DNA of 64,000 nucleotides from Saccharopolyspora thermophila (GCF_014646075.1 NZ_BMMT01000005.1:124001-188000); one strand, 5' to 3'. Positions 17,601 through 25,102 are shown, numbered from the stretch's first letter. Program-made: numbers and translations. Notes: a model not told the origin generated them from the letters alone.

Positions 17601-18041
17601 GAGCAGGTCGACGCGTTCGGAGGGGACGGCGACCGCGCGGTCCGGGCGAGTGTCGGCGGTGAGCGTTCGGGTGAGCCGGTGCAGCCAGGCCGCATCGAAG
17701 GTGCGGCGGGTGCGGCGCAACCGGATCAGGGCCCGGTACAGGTCGGCCCAGGTGGGTGCCTCGCCGAGCGGCAGGCCACTGCCCACGCCGCGGAGCACGA
17801 CGCCCTGCGCGGACCACTCGATCCACAGGTCGTAGCCGCCCTCGGCGAGTAGCGCGTTGGCGGCGTGGCGGGTCAGCGGGTGCCAGAGCTCGGGCGCTGG
17901 CCTCGGGTCGTCGGCGGCGAGGTGCTGCTCCGCGGGGGCGGGCAGTTCCGAGGTCAGCCGCGCGGTCACGGTGTCGCGGTGCGCGTCGTGCGCGGTGCGG
18001 CCGAGCAGGCACGGGTGCCACAGCACCGGGGCCCGGTCCAC
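14607..18041 (-). CDS. Large HAD-like / DIT1-PvcA-like fusion protein (paralogue 2, 1144 aa)
   Basis: Function unknown; domain reading is mine. Residues ~1-290 have no match I recognise. Residues 290-450 correspond to the N-terminal part of the 921-aa paralogue. HAD motifs: D458-I-D460, T572 in FYTGRR, K614, D628-D629. Residues ~795-1100 show stronger DIT1/PvcA likeness than paralogue 1: GFPVKQCLNRLKAAGPLPDLAE, VYPPGLRFHILTDGRHF, YQRKLREYV, and near the end MFPNRVRLTLS and LLPWQGTGVLD. PvcA-type enzymes turn the amine of an aromatic amino acid into an isonitrile using ribulose 5-phosphate; whether this protein does is unknown. GTG start at 18041; no membrane segments. A candidate promoter lies about 100 nt upstream. 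Confidence 0.75.
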   Translation of the reverse strand: MDRAPVLWHPCLLGRTAHDAHRDTVTARLTSELPAPAEQHLAADDPRPAPELWHPLTRHAANALLAEGGYDLWIEWSAQGVVLRGVGSGLPLGEAPTWADLYRALIRLRRTRRTFDAAWLHRLTRTLTADTRPDRAVAVPSERVDLLVCARHDLAEECLAAVTGPDRSVPFPDDRITISSPRCTVQLQASGPRESALTQLRGWERLSSIVESDPNLRMHCATQPVPAAVVDTATGSTALTRLTEPAPAHPTHPGGTIAATLPALLRPAADGTPGLLRVVLDNRFERREDELEYFLEHFVRPLLRAFRLALDSHRVGLFNLDETGVAFELSPELQATGRIVVTDYARISHEPDQSEVDGGVRALVSTLDRLSAGFSRLDAGRHEGRVRGAVDRVIAEELRYLAPHTADLLSGEQPLQCYAHTVPESQDAVLRSVLERVEQRAQRRRRDARVPQPTVVIDIDLCGLVPLQRILDAARSVAGPRPGAPEGIFELAGPGTLPVLPTHAPGSWRNFVELSGLRERYPAVDWEQVRVEFVRAFLSRPREKLRTDSVNAGLARFVWDVQDAGGRVVFYTGRRKRFRAHTEEVLAAAGVPDATLLCLPEDSARSHSELTVEKLRELGDLDVVAVFDDALANRIAVTKEFGEALPVAVEIPGLAVERLPDRPVADGAGVIATFETTPRPGARVGPRLSNTHSLEELQIGALRRNRLAQRWAVHLTARETYSIVDSVLADADRAAARTGRGAVAKFGLDEQRDDERVLAALHHVFTRKQFIKGSRSNYQLADLRADAEPLVRRGEPIDVVLLGFPVKQCLNRLKAAGPLPDLAELGGMARLREMHRAVSAVYPPGLRFHILTDGRHFRTRPASITDAYQRKLREYVDLVGIGDRTAVEDIDVVAERRLGPGIQAERAKRVARYRRLLSESLRRFDITDNPLRTLERVHRWTATADEFAPHVIGLFREILMSLVYSVPVTVPQGIDRLEWSTLVYADIYHVTDQGVSAEVRQARRAVLRRAWHTVIRYLATMQVDDELGYERMFPNRVRLTLSAVRKGCLGFTYLGGSGLLPWQGTGVLDPRGHVAVDFAISLLDQGFVPVYSPLLGPRQPWAMVPADRTHLVDRPAVPTPRGTAPHPGVRLDEDFAARARLRRR

Positions 18042-18136
18042 CGGGAAGGCACAGCACGTGGAACGGCGGAGAGACGAGGGGCAGCCTCGCAGTGACCCAC
18101 AATAACCCTTCTGTCACGGAGAATAACGACCCGACT

Positions 18137-18166
18137 ACACTAGATAGTGACCTTGAGCGCTGACAA
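18137..18166 (-). promoter_or_regulatory. Candidate promoter of the 1144-aa HAD-PvcA-like gene with palindrome over the -10
   Basis: On the minus strand TTGTCA (18166-18161) and TAGTGT (18142-18137) are 18 nt apart. The inverted repeat CACTA-GA-TAGTG (18138-18149) overlaps the -10, an arrangement typical of repressor control. The rest of 18042-18498 shows no gene; it holds a single DnaA box at 18349-18357. Confidence 0.35.
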
Positions 18167-18498
18167 CATGACGCACTGCATATCTCATGGGTGTAACGCG
18201 ACCGGAACCGCAGGTCAGCGACACGCCGACCAACCAGTCGGTGACCGACGTCGGGGTGGTGGTCAAGGCATCAACCATTGATTCACCCAAACGAGTGATA
18301 GCGTCCTCGGCATGTCCGGAGCGCACGACCGCCCACAGGCCGGGAAACTGTGGACAACACCGGTGTGCGGGCCCTCCTCGCAACCCCCGGTGACGCAGAG
18401 CCGGGTCGAGCTCGGCACCATCTCCACCCAGGATTCCCCTGAAAGAGATTCACGGTCATGGTCGGCAAGATGGACAGAAAGATGATCAAGGAGTCGCC

Positions 18499-19146
18499 TT
18501 GCCCGCCGAAGTAGCCCCGCTGCGCCGCAGGCCGGTCCAACAGCGCAGCGCCCAACGCGTGGAGAAGATGTTGTCGGCCTGCGCCGAACTGATCGACGAA
18601 GTCGGCTACGACGGCTTGACGACCACCCTCATCGCCGAGCGTGCCGGAGTCGCGGTGGGGTCGCTGTACCAGTTCTTCCCGGACAAGCGCGCGGTCGTGC
18701 AGGAGCTGACCCTGCGCAACCTCGACCGCTTCGTGCGCACCGTCTCCGCCCGCTTCGAACAGCTGGAGCTGGAGCACTGGTGGGACGCGGTCGACGCGGT
18801 CTTCGACGTCTACCTGACCATGCACCGCGAGGTCCCGGCGTTCAGCCGGCTGCACTTCGGCGACGTGGTGGATCTGCGGCTGCTGGACCCGAGCAAGGAC
18901 AACAACGCGGTCATCGCCGAGAAGCTCACCGGGCTGATCGCCGAGGAGTTCGGCCTGGACCCGGCGGACCTGCTGCTGCCGCTGGCCGTGGCGGTGGAGG
19001 CGGCGGACGCGGTGCTGCACCTGGCGTTCCGGCGCGACCCGGCGGGTGACCGCACACTGGTCGCCGAGGCCAAGGAGTTGGTGCGCGGCTACCTGTCCAA
19101 CCGGATGCCCGACGGTCACCCGAAGGATTTGCCCTCACCGCGGTAG
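18499..19146 (+). CDS. TetR family transcriptional regulator
   Basis: A 215-residue regulator. The N-terminal HTH lies at about 18-65 (RVEKMLSACAELIDEVGY, then TTLIAERAGVAVGSLYQFFPDKRAV), the classic TetR layout with GSLYQFFPDK. The C-terminal helical ligand-binding part resembles TetR_C groups with the FSRLHFGDV segment. TTG start at 18499 has AAGGAG 5 nt upstream. The end overlaps the convergent PLP gene by 31 bp. The target is unknown; the divergent neighbour upstream is the 1144-aa HAD-PvcA-like gene, whose -10 carries a palindrome. Confidence 0.92.
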   Translation: MPAEVAPLRRRPVQQRSAQRVEKMLSACAELIDEVGYDGLTTTLIAERAGVAVGSLYQFFPDKRAVVQELTLRNLDRFVRTVSARFEQLELEHWWDAVDAVFDVYLTMHREVPAFSRLHFGDVVDLRLLDPSKDNNAVIAEKLTGLIAEEFGLDPADLLLPLAVAVEAADAVLHLAFRRDPAGDRTLVAEAKELVRGYLSNRMPDGHPKDLPSPR

Positions 19147-20294
19147 GTCGGCACGGTCGCGGCCACCCGGTCGCCAGTCACCAGGTGATAGTGCGCGAAG
19201 CGCTCGGCGAGCTCCCCGGCCTTGGCGTGCCGGAACCACACCCGGTCGCCGAGGTGGAGCCCCCGGGCCGCGTTGCCGACCACGGGCGTCTGCACCTCCC
19301 CGGCGCTCTCGGTGGCGATCAGCCGCAGCCCCGCGGGCAACCACGGCGTGGGCACCCGGTCCGCGCCGGGCGGACCGGACGCCGGGTAGCCGCCGCCGAA
19401 CAGGGTCGCGATGCGGCTGCTGGGCCGGTGCACCACGGGCAGCGCGAACAGCACCGCCGGGCGCGGCCGGAAGCTGCGGTAGCCGTCGAACAGGGTCGGC
19501 CCGATCAGACCGGAACCGGCGGCGAGTTCGGTGACGGCCGGCTCGGCGGCGGTGCGCTCCAGGCTTCCGGTACCCCCTCCGTTGACGAACTCCAGCTCGG
19601 TCATCGACCGCACGGCCCGCACCACCGCGGCCCGGCGCTCGGCGAGCTCGGCGGCGGAGCGCCGCTGCATCCAGCGCAGCGCCGCCGCGCGCAGCGGGCG
19701 CCCGGTCGGCGCGTCGCCGAGACCGGCGATCTGGCCCTCGTAGGCCATCAGGCCGACGAGCCGGAACCCGCGGCGGCGCAGTACCAACCCGGCGACCCGC
19801 CGGACCTGCTCCACGGAGTGCAGGGGCGAGCGGTGGGCCCCGACGTGCAGCCCACGCAGCGGGCGCCAGGAGGCGTCGACCTCCAGGCAGAGCCGGATGT
19901 CCGGGCGGTTCGGCCCGACCGCCCGGTCGATGAGGTCGAGGTGCTCAACCGAGTCGACGACCAGCGCGATCGCCGCGGCCGCGGCCGGGTCGGCGGCGAG
20001 TGCGCGCAACGCGCCGCGGTCCACCGTCGGGTAGGCGACGAGGATGTCGTCGCTGAGCCCTTCGCGGTGCAGCCAGAGGGCTTCGGCAAGGGTGTAGCAC
20101 ATCAGCCCGGCGAAGCCCGGGAGGCGCAGGGTGCGTCGCAGGAGTTCGCGGCAGCGTACGGACTTGGTGGCGACCCGGATCGGCCGCCCTGCGGCGCGCC
20201 GGGCGAGGTCCGCCGCGTTGTGGTCGAAGGCGTCCAGGTCGACCACCGCGAACGGGGGGTCGAGCTCGCCGGTGATGGTGTCGAGCCGGAGCAC
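19116..20294 (-). CDS. Alanine-racemase-fold (fold type III) PLP enzyme, D-threonine-aldolase-like
   Basis: A 392-residue protein. Near the N-terminus PFAVVDLDAFDHNAADL and RVATKSVRC (probable PLP lysine) mark the alanine racemase/YggS/D-threonine aldolase fold. Further on are LCLEVDAS, FVNGGGTGSL (phosphate loop) and a C-terminal beta domain with GDRVWFRHAKAGELAERF as in D-threonine aldolase/DSD1-like proteins. GTG start. It is divergent from the FAD oxidase gene, 85 nt apart, with an operator-like palindrome in between. The natural substrate, perhaps a D-hydroxyamino acid, is not predictable. Confidence 0.85.
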   Translation of the reverse strand: MLRLDTITGELDPPFAVVDLDAFDHNAADLARRAAGRPIRVATKSVRCRELLRRTLRLPGFAGLMCYTLAEALWLHREGLSDDILVAYPTVDRGALRALAADPAAAAAIALVVDSVEHLDLIDRAVGPNRPDIRLCLEVDASWRPLRGLHVGAHRSPLHSVEQVRRVAGLVLRRRGFRLVGLMAYEGQIAGLGDAPTGRPLRAAALRWMQRRSAAELAERRAAVVRAVRSMTELEFVNGGGTGSLERTAAEPAVTELAAGSGLIGPTLFDGYRSFRPRPAVLFALPVVHRPSSRIATLFGGGYPASGPPGADRVPTPWLPAGLRLIATESAGEVQTPVVGNAARGLHLGDRVWFRHAKAGELAERFAHYHLVTGDRVAATVPTYRGEGKSFG

Positions 20295-20321
20295 GGCACA
20301 ACCGTAGGCCAGGAACCCTTG

Positions 20322-20344
20322 TTATGCGAATTAGATTCACATAA
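20322..20344. promoter_or_regulatory. Operator-like inverted repeat in a divergent promoter region
   Basis: TTATGCGAAT-tag-ATTCACATAA, 10-bp arms with one mismatch, in an AT-rich 85-bp gap in otherwise very GC-rich DNA, between two divergent starts. It could serve both genes. Confidence 0.5.
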
Positions 20345-20379
20345 TTTCTCGATCACGGCACCCGAAGGAGTGGTCGGCC

Positions 20380-21684
20380 ATGCAGCGATGGACCAACTGG
20401 GCGGGAACCGCGACCGCCACCCCCGCGTCCGTGGTGCGCCCGCGGGACACCGCCGAAGCCGCGGACGCCATCCGCGCCGCCGCCCGCGCCGGCCGCACCG
20501 TCCGGCCGCTGGGCACCGGCCACTCGTTCACCGCGATCGGCTCCCCGGACACCGGATGCGCGCTCGACCTCACGCACTGGTCCGGGATCGTCCGCGCCGA
20601 CCCCGACACCTGCCTGGTCGAGGTGCGCGCGGGCACCCCGCTGCACCGGCTCAACGCCGAACTCGACGACCTCGGCCTGGCCATGGCCAACCTCGGCGAC
20701 ATCGACCAGCAGACCATCGCCGGGGCCATCTCCACCGGGACGCACGGCACCGGCGGTCGGCTCGGCGGCCTCGCCACGCAGGTTGAGCAGTTGCGGCTGC
20801 TGCTGGCCGACGGCACCGAGGTCCGCTGCTCGGCGACCGAACGGCCGGAGCTATTCGCCGCCGCCCGCGTCGGACTCGGCGCTCTCGGGGTGATCACGAC
20901 CGTGACGCTGCGCTGCGTGCCCGCGTTCGCGCTCGCCGCCGACGAGCACCCGGAACCGCTGGACGAAGTGCTCGACCGGTTCGACGAGCTCGTCGCCGAC
21001 AACGACCACGTCGAGTTCTACTGGTTCCCGCACGGGTCGAACACGCTGGTCAAGCGGAACAACCGGCTGCCGGCCGAGCAGGAGCCGCGTCCGCTGCACC
21101 CGGTCCGGCACTTTCTGGAGTACGAGGTGCTGGAGAACCGGCTGTTCGGCGCGGTCTGCCGGATCGGCCGCGCGGTGCCCGCCCTGGTGCGCCCGCTGAA
21201 CCGGCTGTGCGGCTCGACCTGGTCGGCCCGCGCCTACAGCGACCGCTCCCACCGGGTGTTCACCACCCCGCGCACGGTGCGGTTCGTGGAGAGCGAGTAC
21301 GCCATTCCGCGGGAGTCGCTGCGCGAGGTCATCACCGAACTGCGGTCCGCGGTGCGCCGGGTGGAGCACCCGGTGATGTTCCCGGTCGAGGTGCGGGTGG
21401 CCGCGGCCGACGACATCTGGCTGTCCACCGCCCACCAGCGCCCGACCGCCTACGTCGCCATCCACCAGTTCCAGGGCATGCCGTACCGGCACTGGTTCGA
21501 CACCTTCCAGGACGTGGTCGACACCGTCGGCGGGCGGCCGCACTGGGGCAAGATGCACCGACTCGACGCCGCCGCGCTGCGCGAGCGCTACCCGCGGTTC
21601 GACGACTTCCGAAAGGTGCGGGCCGAGGTGGACCCGGGCGGGGTCTTCCGCAACGCCTACCTGGACCGCGTCCTCGGCTGGTGA
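20380..21684 (+). CDS. FAD-binding D-arabinono-1,4-lactone oxidase-like protein
   Basis: A 434-residue flavoprotein of the VAO/aldonolactone oxidase family. FAD-binding domain at about 12-175 with LGTGHSFTAI, then the TGTHGTG and LGALGVITTVTLRCVP segments. The C-terminal ALO domain includes PTAYVAIHQFQGM and HWGKMHRL, where the HWGK tetrapeptide is characteristic of lactone oxidases. The His in GTGHSF is at the position that carries covalent FAD in some members. In actinomycetes this family oxidises sugar lactones or polyols such as xylitol. ATG start. Its end overlaps the convergent NAD(P)-binding gene by 28 bp. Confidence 0.9.
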   Translation: MQRWTNWAGTATATPASVVRPRDTAEAADAIRAAARAGRTVRPLGTGHSFTAIGSPDTGCALDLTHWSGIVRADPDTCLVEVRAGTPLHRLNAELDDLGLAMANLGDIDQQTIAGAISTGTHGTGGRLGGLATQVEQLRLLLADGTEVRCSATERPELFAAARVGLGALGVITTVTLRCVPAFALAADEHPEPLDEVLDRFDELVADNDHVEFYWFPHGSNTLVKRNNRLPAEQEPRPLHPVRHFLEYEVLENRLFGAVCRIGRAVPALVRPLNRLCGSTWSARAYSDRSHRVFTTPRTVRFVESEYAIPRESLREVITELRSAVRRVEHPVMFPVEVRVAAADDIWLSTAHQRPTAYVAIHQFQGMPYRHWFDTFQDVVDTVGGRPHWGKMHRLDAAALRERYPRFDDFRKVRAEVDPGGVFRNAYLDRVLGW

Positions 21685-22334
21685 ACAGCCGCGCGGACCG
21701 CCTCCGCGACCGGGGTGTCGCCGTTGACCAGTTCCAGGGCGCGGCGCGCCGAGGCCGGTTCGTCCAGCAGCGCCACCAGCACCGCCGCGACGTCGGCACG
21801 GGTCACGTCGGCGCGTTCCACCGAGTCGCCGAGCACGACCCGGCCGGTGGGCGGATCGTCGGTCAGCCGCCCCGGACGCAGGATCGTCCAGTCCAGGTCG
21901 CGGCGCTGCAGGTCCTGCTCGGCGGCCCGCTTGGCGTCCAGGTAGGCGCCGAACACCGGGTCCACGCCGGGCGGGTTCGGCCGGGCTGCGCCCATCGCGC
22001 TGATCTGCAGGAAGCGGCGCACCCCGGCCCGCTCGCAGGCGTCGGCCAGCAGCACCGACGCGGCTCTGTCCACAGTGTCCTTGCGCGGTGCGCCGCTGCC
22101 CGGGCCGGCTCCGGCGGCGAACACCGCGGCGTCCACATCGGACAGAAGCGCGGCCAGCGCCGCGACATCGAGCCGCTCCAGGTCGGCCAGCTCGGGCTCG
22201 ACGCCGTCGGCGCGCAGGTCCGCCGCGTGGTCCGGGTTGCGGATCAACCCGAGCACCGAGTCACCGCGTTGGACCAGCAGCGCCCCCAGCCGGCGGGCGA
22301 TCTTCCCGTGGGCTCCGGCAACAACGATTCGCAT
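21657..22334 (-). CDS. NAD(P)-binding atypical SDR (NmrA/YwnB-like)
   Basis: A 225-residue Rossmann protein. The N-terminal glycine motif is VVAGAHGKIARRL, and later SAMGA and YLDAKRAAEQDLQRRDLDWTILRPG correspond to the YxxxK-containing region of atypical short-chain dehydrogenases (SDR_a5 type). ATG at 22334. Members bind NAD(P) and act as reductases, epimerases or redox sensors; which applies here is unknown. The upstream gap carries two DnaA boxes. Confidence 0.88.
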   Translation of the reverse strand: MRIVVAGAHGKIARRLGALLVQRGDSVLGLIRNPDHAADLRADGVEPELADLERLDVAALAALLSDVDAAVFAAGAGPGSGAPRKDTVDRAASVLLADACERAGVRRFLQISAMGAARPNPPGVDPVFGAYLDAKRAAEQDLQRRDLDWTILRPGRLTDDPPTGRVVLGDSVERADVTRADVAAVLVALLDEPASARRALELVNGDTPVAEAVRAAVHQPRTRSR

Positions 22335-22416
22335 GCTCCCAAGCTAGCCGCCACGCGCCGCAGCGGTGCGGACGTCGCGAGGTGCGGGCTGGTCGGGTGA
22401 CGGGTCATGCACAGGT

Positions 22417-22446
22417 TGTGGACAACTCGGCTGAACCTGTGGACAA
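22417..22446 (-). promoter_or_regulatory. Two DnaA boxes outside oriC
   Basis: Two TGTGGACAA copies (TTGTCCACA on the minus strand) at 22417-22425 and 22438-22446, 21 nt apart (two helical turns), upstream of the NAD(P)-binding gene. Confidence 0.6.
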
Positions 22447-22450
22447 GTCG

Positions 22451-22492
22451 CGGTTCCAGCCGGTCCCGACCACTTGGGACCACCTGGAACCG
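22451..22492 (-). terminator. Nested hairpin, probable terminator of the 212-aa hypothetical gene
   Basis: Outer stem CGGTTCCAG / CTGGAACCG (9 bp), 2x2 internal loop, inner stem GGTCCC / GGGACC with an 8-nt loop. Lies directly after the stop of the gene at 22506-23144. Confidence 0.55.
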
Positions 22493-22505
22493 CATTCCCA
22501 GGGGT

Positions 22506-23144
22506 TCAGCTGCGGGACGGCGCCGGGGCCTCGCTCGCGAGCAGCTGCTGGTAGATCACCTCGTTCACCCAGCGCGACACCGCGGTGTGCGCCACCGGCG
22601 GGGCGTCGTCGAAGCAGCGGCCGGGCAGTTCCTCCTGCACGCTGTCGCCGTCCGCGCTGAGCACCGCGATGCCGAACTGGCGGGCCCGGAACAGGCAGGT
22701 CGCGGCGAAGTCGGGGGCCACCGCGACATGCCGCGGCACCACGATCGCCGCGCTGGTGAAGCGGGCGAACGGCACCGCAGCCGTCAGCGCGCTGCGCCAG
22801 TGCCGGGCCGGGGCCAGCACCCCGGTGATGCGGGCGGCCGGGGGCGGCACCCGCCCGTCCATCTCCGGCCACACCCAGGTCGCGATCTCGGCCCGGTCGA
22901 GCACCGGTCCGCTGCCGAAGCACAACCGCTCGGCGTGCGCGTCGGGCAGCAGCTCGGCCACCGCGATGATGTGCCGCCCGAGCAGCTTCACCGGCGGCAG
23001 CACGCTGCCCGACCAGCACAACGCGTCCACCGACTGTTGGGCCAGCCGTCCCATGGAGGCGGCATGGCCGAGCGGGGACCGGACCTGGGTGCTGCAGATC
23101 CGGAACTCGTCTTCGGTCAGGGCACGTCCCGGCATTCCGGTCAC
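22506..23144 (-). CDS. Hypothetical protein, 212 aa
   Basis: I do not recognise the family. The GTG at 23144 is supported by AGGGAGG 9 nt upstream; the open frame runs further to 23303 but with Arg/Ser-rich, non-protein-like composition. The sequence has alternating hydrophobic strands (LLGRHIIAVAELL, RFTSAAIVVPRHVAVAP) and no signal peptide or clear membrane helix. It is isolated between the NAD(P)-binding gene and an IclR regulator on the same strand. The 284-nt gap upstream (23145-23428) shows nothing recognisable. Confidence 0.65.
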   Translation of the reverse strand: MTGMPGRALTEDEFRICSTQVRSPLGHAASMGRLAQQSVDALCWSGSVLPPVKLLGRHIIAVAELLPDAHAERLCFGSGPVLDRAEIATWVWPEMDGRVPPPAARITGVLAPARHWRSALTAAVPFARFTSAAIVVPRHVAVAPDFAATCLFRARQFGIAVLSADGDSVQEELPGRCFDDAPPVAHTAVSRWVNEVIYQQLLASEAPAPSRS

Positions 23145-23428
23145 AGCGTTCCGCCTCCCTATGCGCTGCGCTTGCTCTCTACGGCCCCGCCCGCGACGGG
23201 TCCAACTGCGACTAAAACAGCTCAAGGCCGTTCCTGCGCTGCTCAACCGGGGTCGCTGCGACCGGCGGCGGACATCGGTCGGTGACTGGTCGATGAACGA
23301 CAACAGGACTTCAGCCCAGCGATGCGGCCATTCAGGTGATTCCCGGCGAGACGGAGCAACCTCACGCCGTTCTGACGTCAGCGGCGGAGCCGCTTGCCCG
23401 CCACCATCGCGGGTCGACCCGAGCCGCG

Positions 23429-24217
23429 TCAGCGGGAGAGCCGGTCGCAGCTGCTGCGCTCCTCCTCGATCAGCCGCTGCCGGATCGCTTCGGCCGCCGA
23501 CAGCAGGGTTTTCACCAGCTTCGGGACCTCGGCGCGGACGCTGTGCGCCACCACGCCGAGCGCGGCGATCACCACGCCGCCGACGTCGTGCACCGGGACG
23601 GCCACCGAGCAGCTGCCGAGCGTCATCTCCTCGTTGGCCTGCGCGAACCCGCGGTTGCGCACGACCTGCAGTTCGCGCCCGAGTCGCCCGGGCTCGGTGA
23701 TCGTGTACGGGGTGTGCCGGGACAACCCGCGTTCGCAGTACTGGTGTATGACGCTGGCCGGGGCGTGCGCCAGCAGCACCTTGCCGACGCTGGTCGAGTG
23801 CAGCGGCAGCCGGCCACCGCTACGGGACATGATCGGCACCGCGCGCGGGGTGGTGAGCTTCTCGACGTACACCACCTCCATCCCGTCGCGAACCGCCAGA
23901 TGCACGTTGTCGTGGGTGCTCTGGCACAGCTCCTGCAGGTATGGCAGGGCGATCTCCCGGAGCCGGCTGTTCACCGGGGCGAGCTGACCGATCTCCCACA
24001 GCCGCAGGCCGATGGCGTAGCGCCCGTCGGAGTCGCGTTCGAGCGCGCCCCAGAGCTCCAGCTCGCGGACCAGCCGGTGCGCGGTGGCCAGCGGGATGCC
24101 GGCGCGGCGGGCGATGGCGGTGAGGGTCAGGCGGGTGTGGTCGCTGTCGAAGGCGGTGAGGACGCTCAGCGCCCGAGCCGTCACGGACCGACCGGGATCC
24201 CGGCTGTTCCCCGCCAT
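23429..24217 (-). CDS. IclR family transcriptional regulator
   Basis: A 262-residue regulator. Winged HTH at about residues 10-75 (RALSVLTAFDSDHTRLTLT, AIARRAGIPLATAHRLVREL, GRYAIGLRLWEIG), followed by the IclR effector domain (YLQELCQSTHDNVHLAVRDG, HSTSVGKVLLAH, GSCSVAVPVHDVGGVVIAALGVVAHS). The ATG at 24217 has AGGAGG 6 nt upstream, which decides the start over the longer frame to 24418. IclR proteins control catabolic genes; no obvious catabolic operon is adjacent, so the target may be distant. Confidence 0.93.
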   Translation of the reverse strand: MAGNSRDPGRSVTARALSVLTAFDSDHTRLTLTAIARRAGIPLATAHRLVRELELWGALERDSDGRYAIGLRLWEIGQLAPVNSRLREIALPYLQELCQSTHDNVHLAVRDGMEVVYVEKLTTPRAVPIMSRSGGRLPLHSTSVGKVLLAHAPASVIHQYCERGLSRHTPYTITEPGRLGRELQVVRNRGFAQANEEMTLGSCSVAVPVHDVGGVVIAALGVVAHSVRAEVPKLVKTLLSAAEAIRQRLIEEERSSCDRLSR

Positions 24218-24431
24218 CGTCGTCCTCCTGTGCCGCGGCTCCGGTGACCGCGGGCCTCCCGAGGTGGCACGGGCTCCGTGCCGCCGCAAGTACTCACCCA
24301 ATCGATCGACAAGCCCAGCACATGGTCCGCTCGCCGCCAAGCCCGTTTCGCCGAACCGGCGGTCAGCAGCGGGGAGAGGAGGGCGGTGAACTCCGATCAT
24401 CGCGGCGTAGATCGCCATCCACCACCCGCGT

Positions 24432-24878
24432 TCACAACCCGAGCAGTTCTCGCATCCGCGCGTACTTGCGGCCGAGCCGGTCGCGGGTCGATTCGTTCAA
24501 CGCGGCCAGCCGCACCGGGTCGGCATTGTGCGCCAGGTCGGCTTCCTTGACCAACAACGCGCCGGGAGTACGCCGAATCCGGGCGGCGTAGTCGGCGAGG
24601 TCTTCGCCGGGCCGTCTGGTCAGCGCGAGCACGATGTCCTTGGTCCGCTGCGGCAACGCCGCCTCGACGAGCCACTGCTCGGACAGCACCCCGTCCTCCA
24701 CGGAGTCGTGCAGCCACGCGGCGCATATCTGCGCGTCGTCGCCGCCCCGGGCGCGAACCCGGGCGGCCACGGCGGCAAGGTGCTCGGCGTATGGTCGTCC
24801 GGCCTTGTCGACCTGGCCCGCGTGGGCGCGCCGGGCGAGCTCGGCGACCTCGTCGACCGGCAGTGCGCGTTCACCCAC
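24432..24878 (-). CDS. Stand-alone SpoT/RelA-type HD domain protein (possible small alarmone hydrolase)
   Basis: A 148-residue single-domain protein. ARRAHAGQVDKAGRPYAEHLAAVAARV matches the first helix of the RelA/SpoT hydrolase domain (AH-x-GQ...G-x-PY-x-H), followed by AAWLHDSVEDG (HD and ED metal and catalytic residues) and KEADLAHNADPVRL (metal-binding Asp, conserved His-Asn). No synthetase, TGS or ACT domain is present, so it resembles Mesh1-type small alarmone hydrolases rather than the bifunctional Rel. GTG start at 24878 has a poor ribosome-binding site. (p)ppGpp hydrolysis is inferred from motifs only. Confidence 0.78.
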   Translation of the reverse strand: MGERALPVDEVAELARRAHAGQVDKAGRPYAEHLAAVAARVRARGGDDAQICAAWLHDSVEDGVLSEQWLVEAALPQRTKDIVLALTRRPGEDLADYAARIRRTPGALLVKEADLAHNADPVRLAALNESTRDRLGRKYARMRELLGL

Positions 24879-25019
24879 GGCACCACGGTAACGCCGGAGC
24901 AACCTGAGTAACCCAGCTCGACCAGCCCTCGTCAGACGGGACTTTCGCCACACCCGCGAGCGAAAACCAAAGGATGCCAACGAAAAGCGCCACCGCACCG
25001 TGGCTGGTCCCTGCACGGC

Positions 25020-25102
25020 ACACGCGCAAGAAGCACGCCCTGAGCGACCACCGCACCGTGGGGGCGTGGGGGCTCGGGCCCCCACAACAAAACACGAAGA
25101 AG
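25020..25102. repeat. 83-bp direct repeat, copy 1
   Basis: Identical to 25184-25266. Contains the hairpin-forming stretch TGGGGGC...GCCCCCA next to a T-rich run on the minus strand, so each copy could also terminate transcription. Confidence 0.9.

Noticed and set aside
15474-17852. A 792-residue plus-strand frame
   Set aside because: Antisense of the 1144-aa gene, same reasoning.
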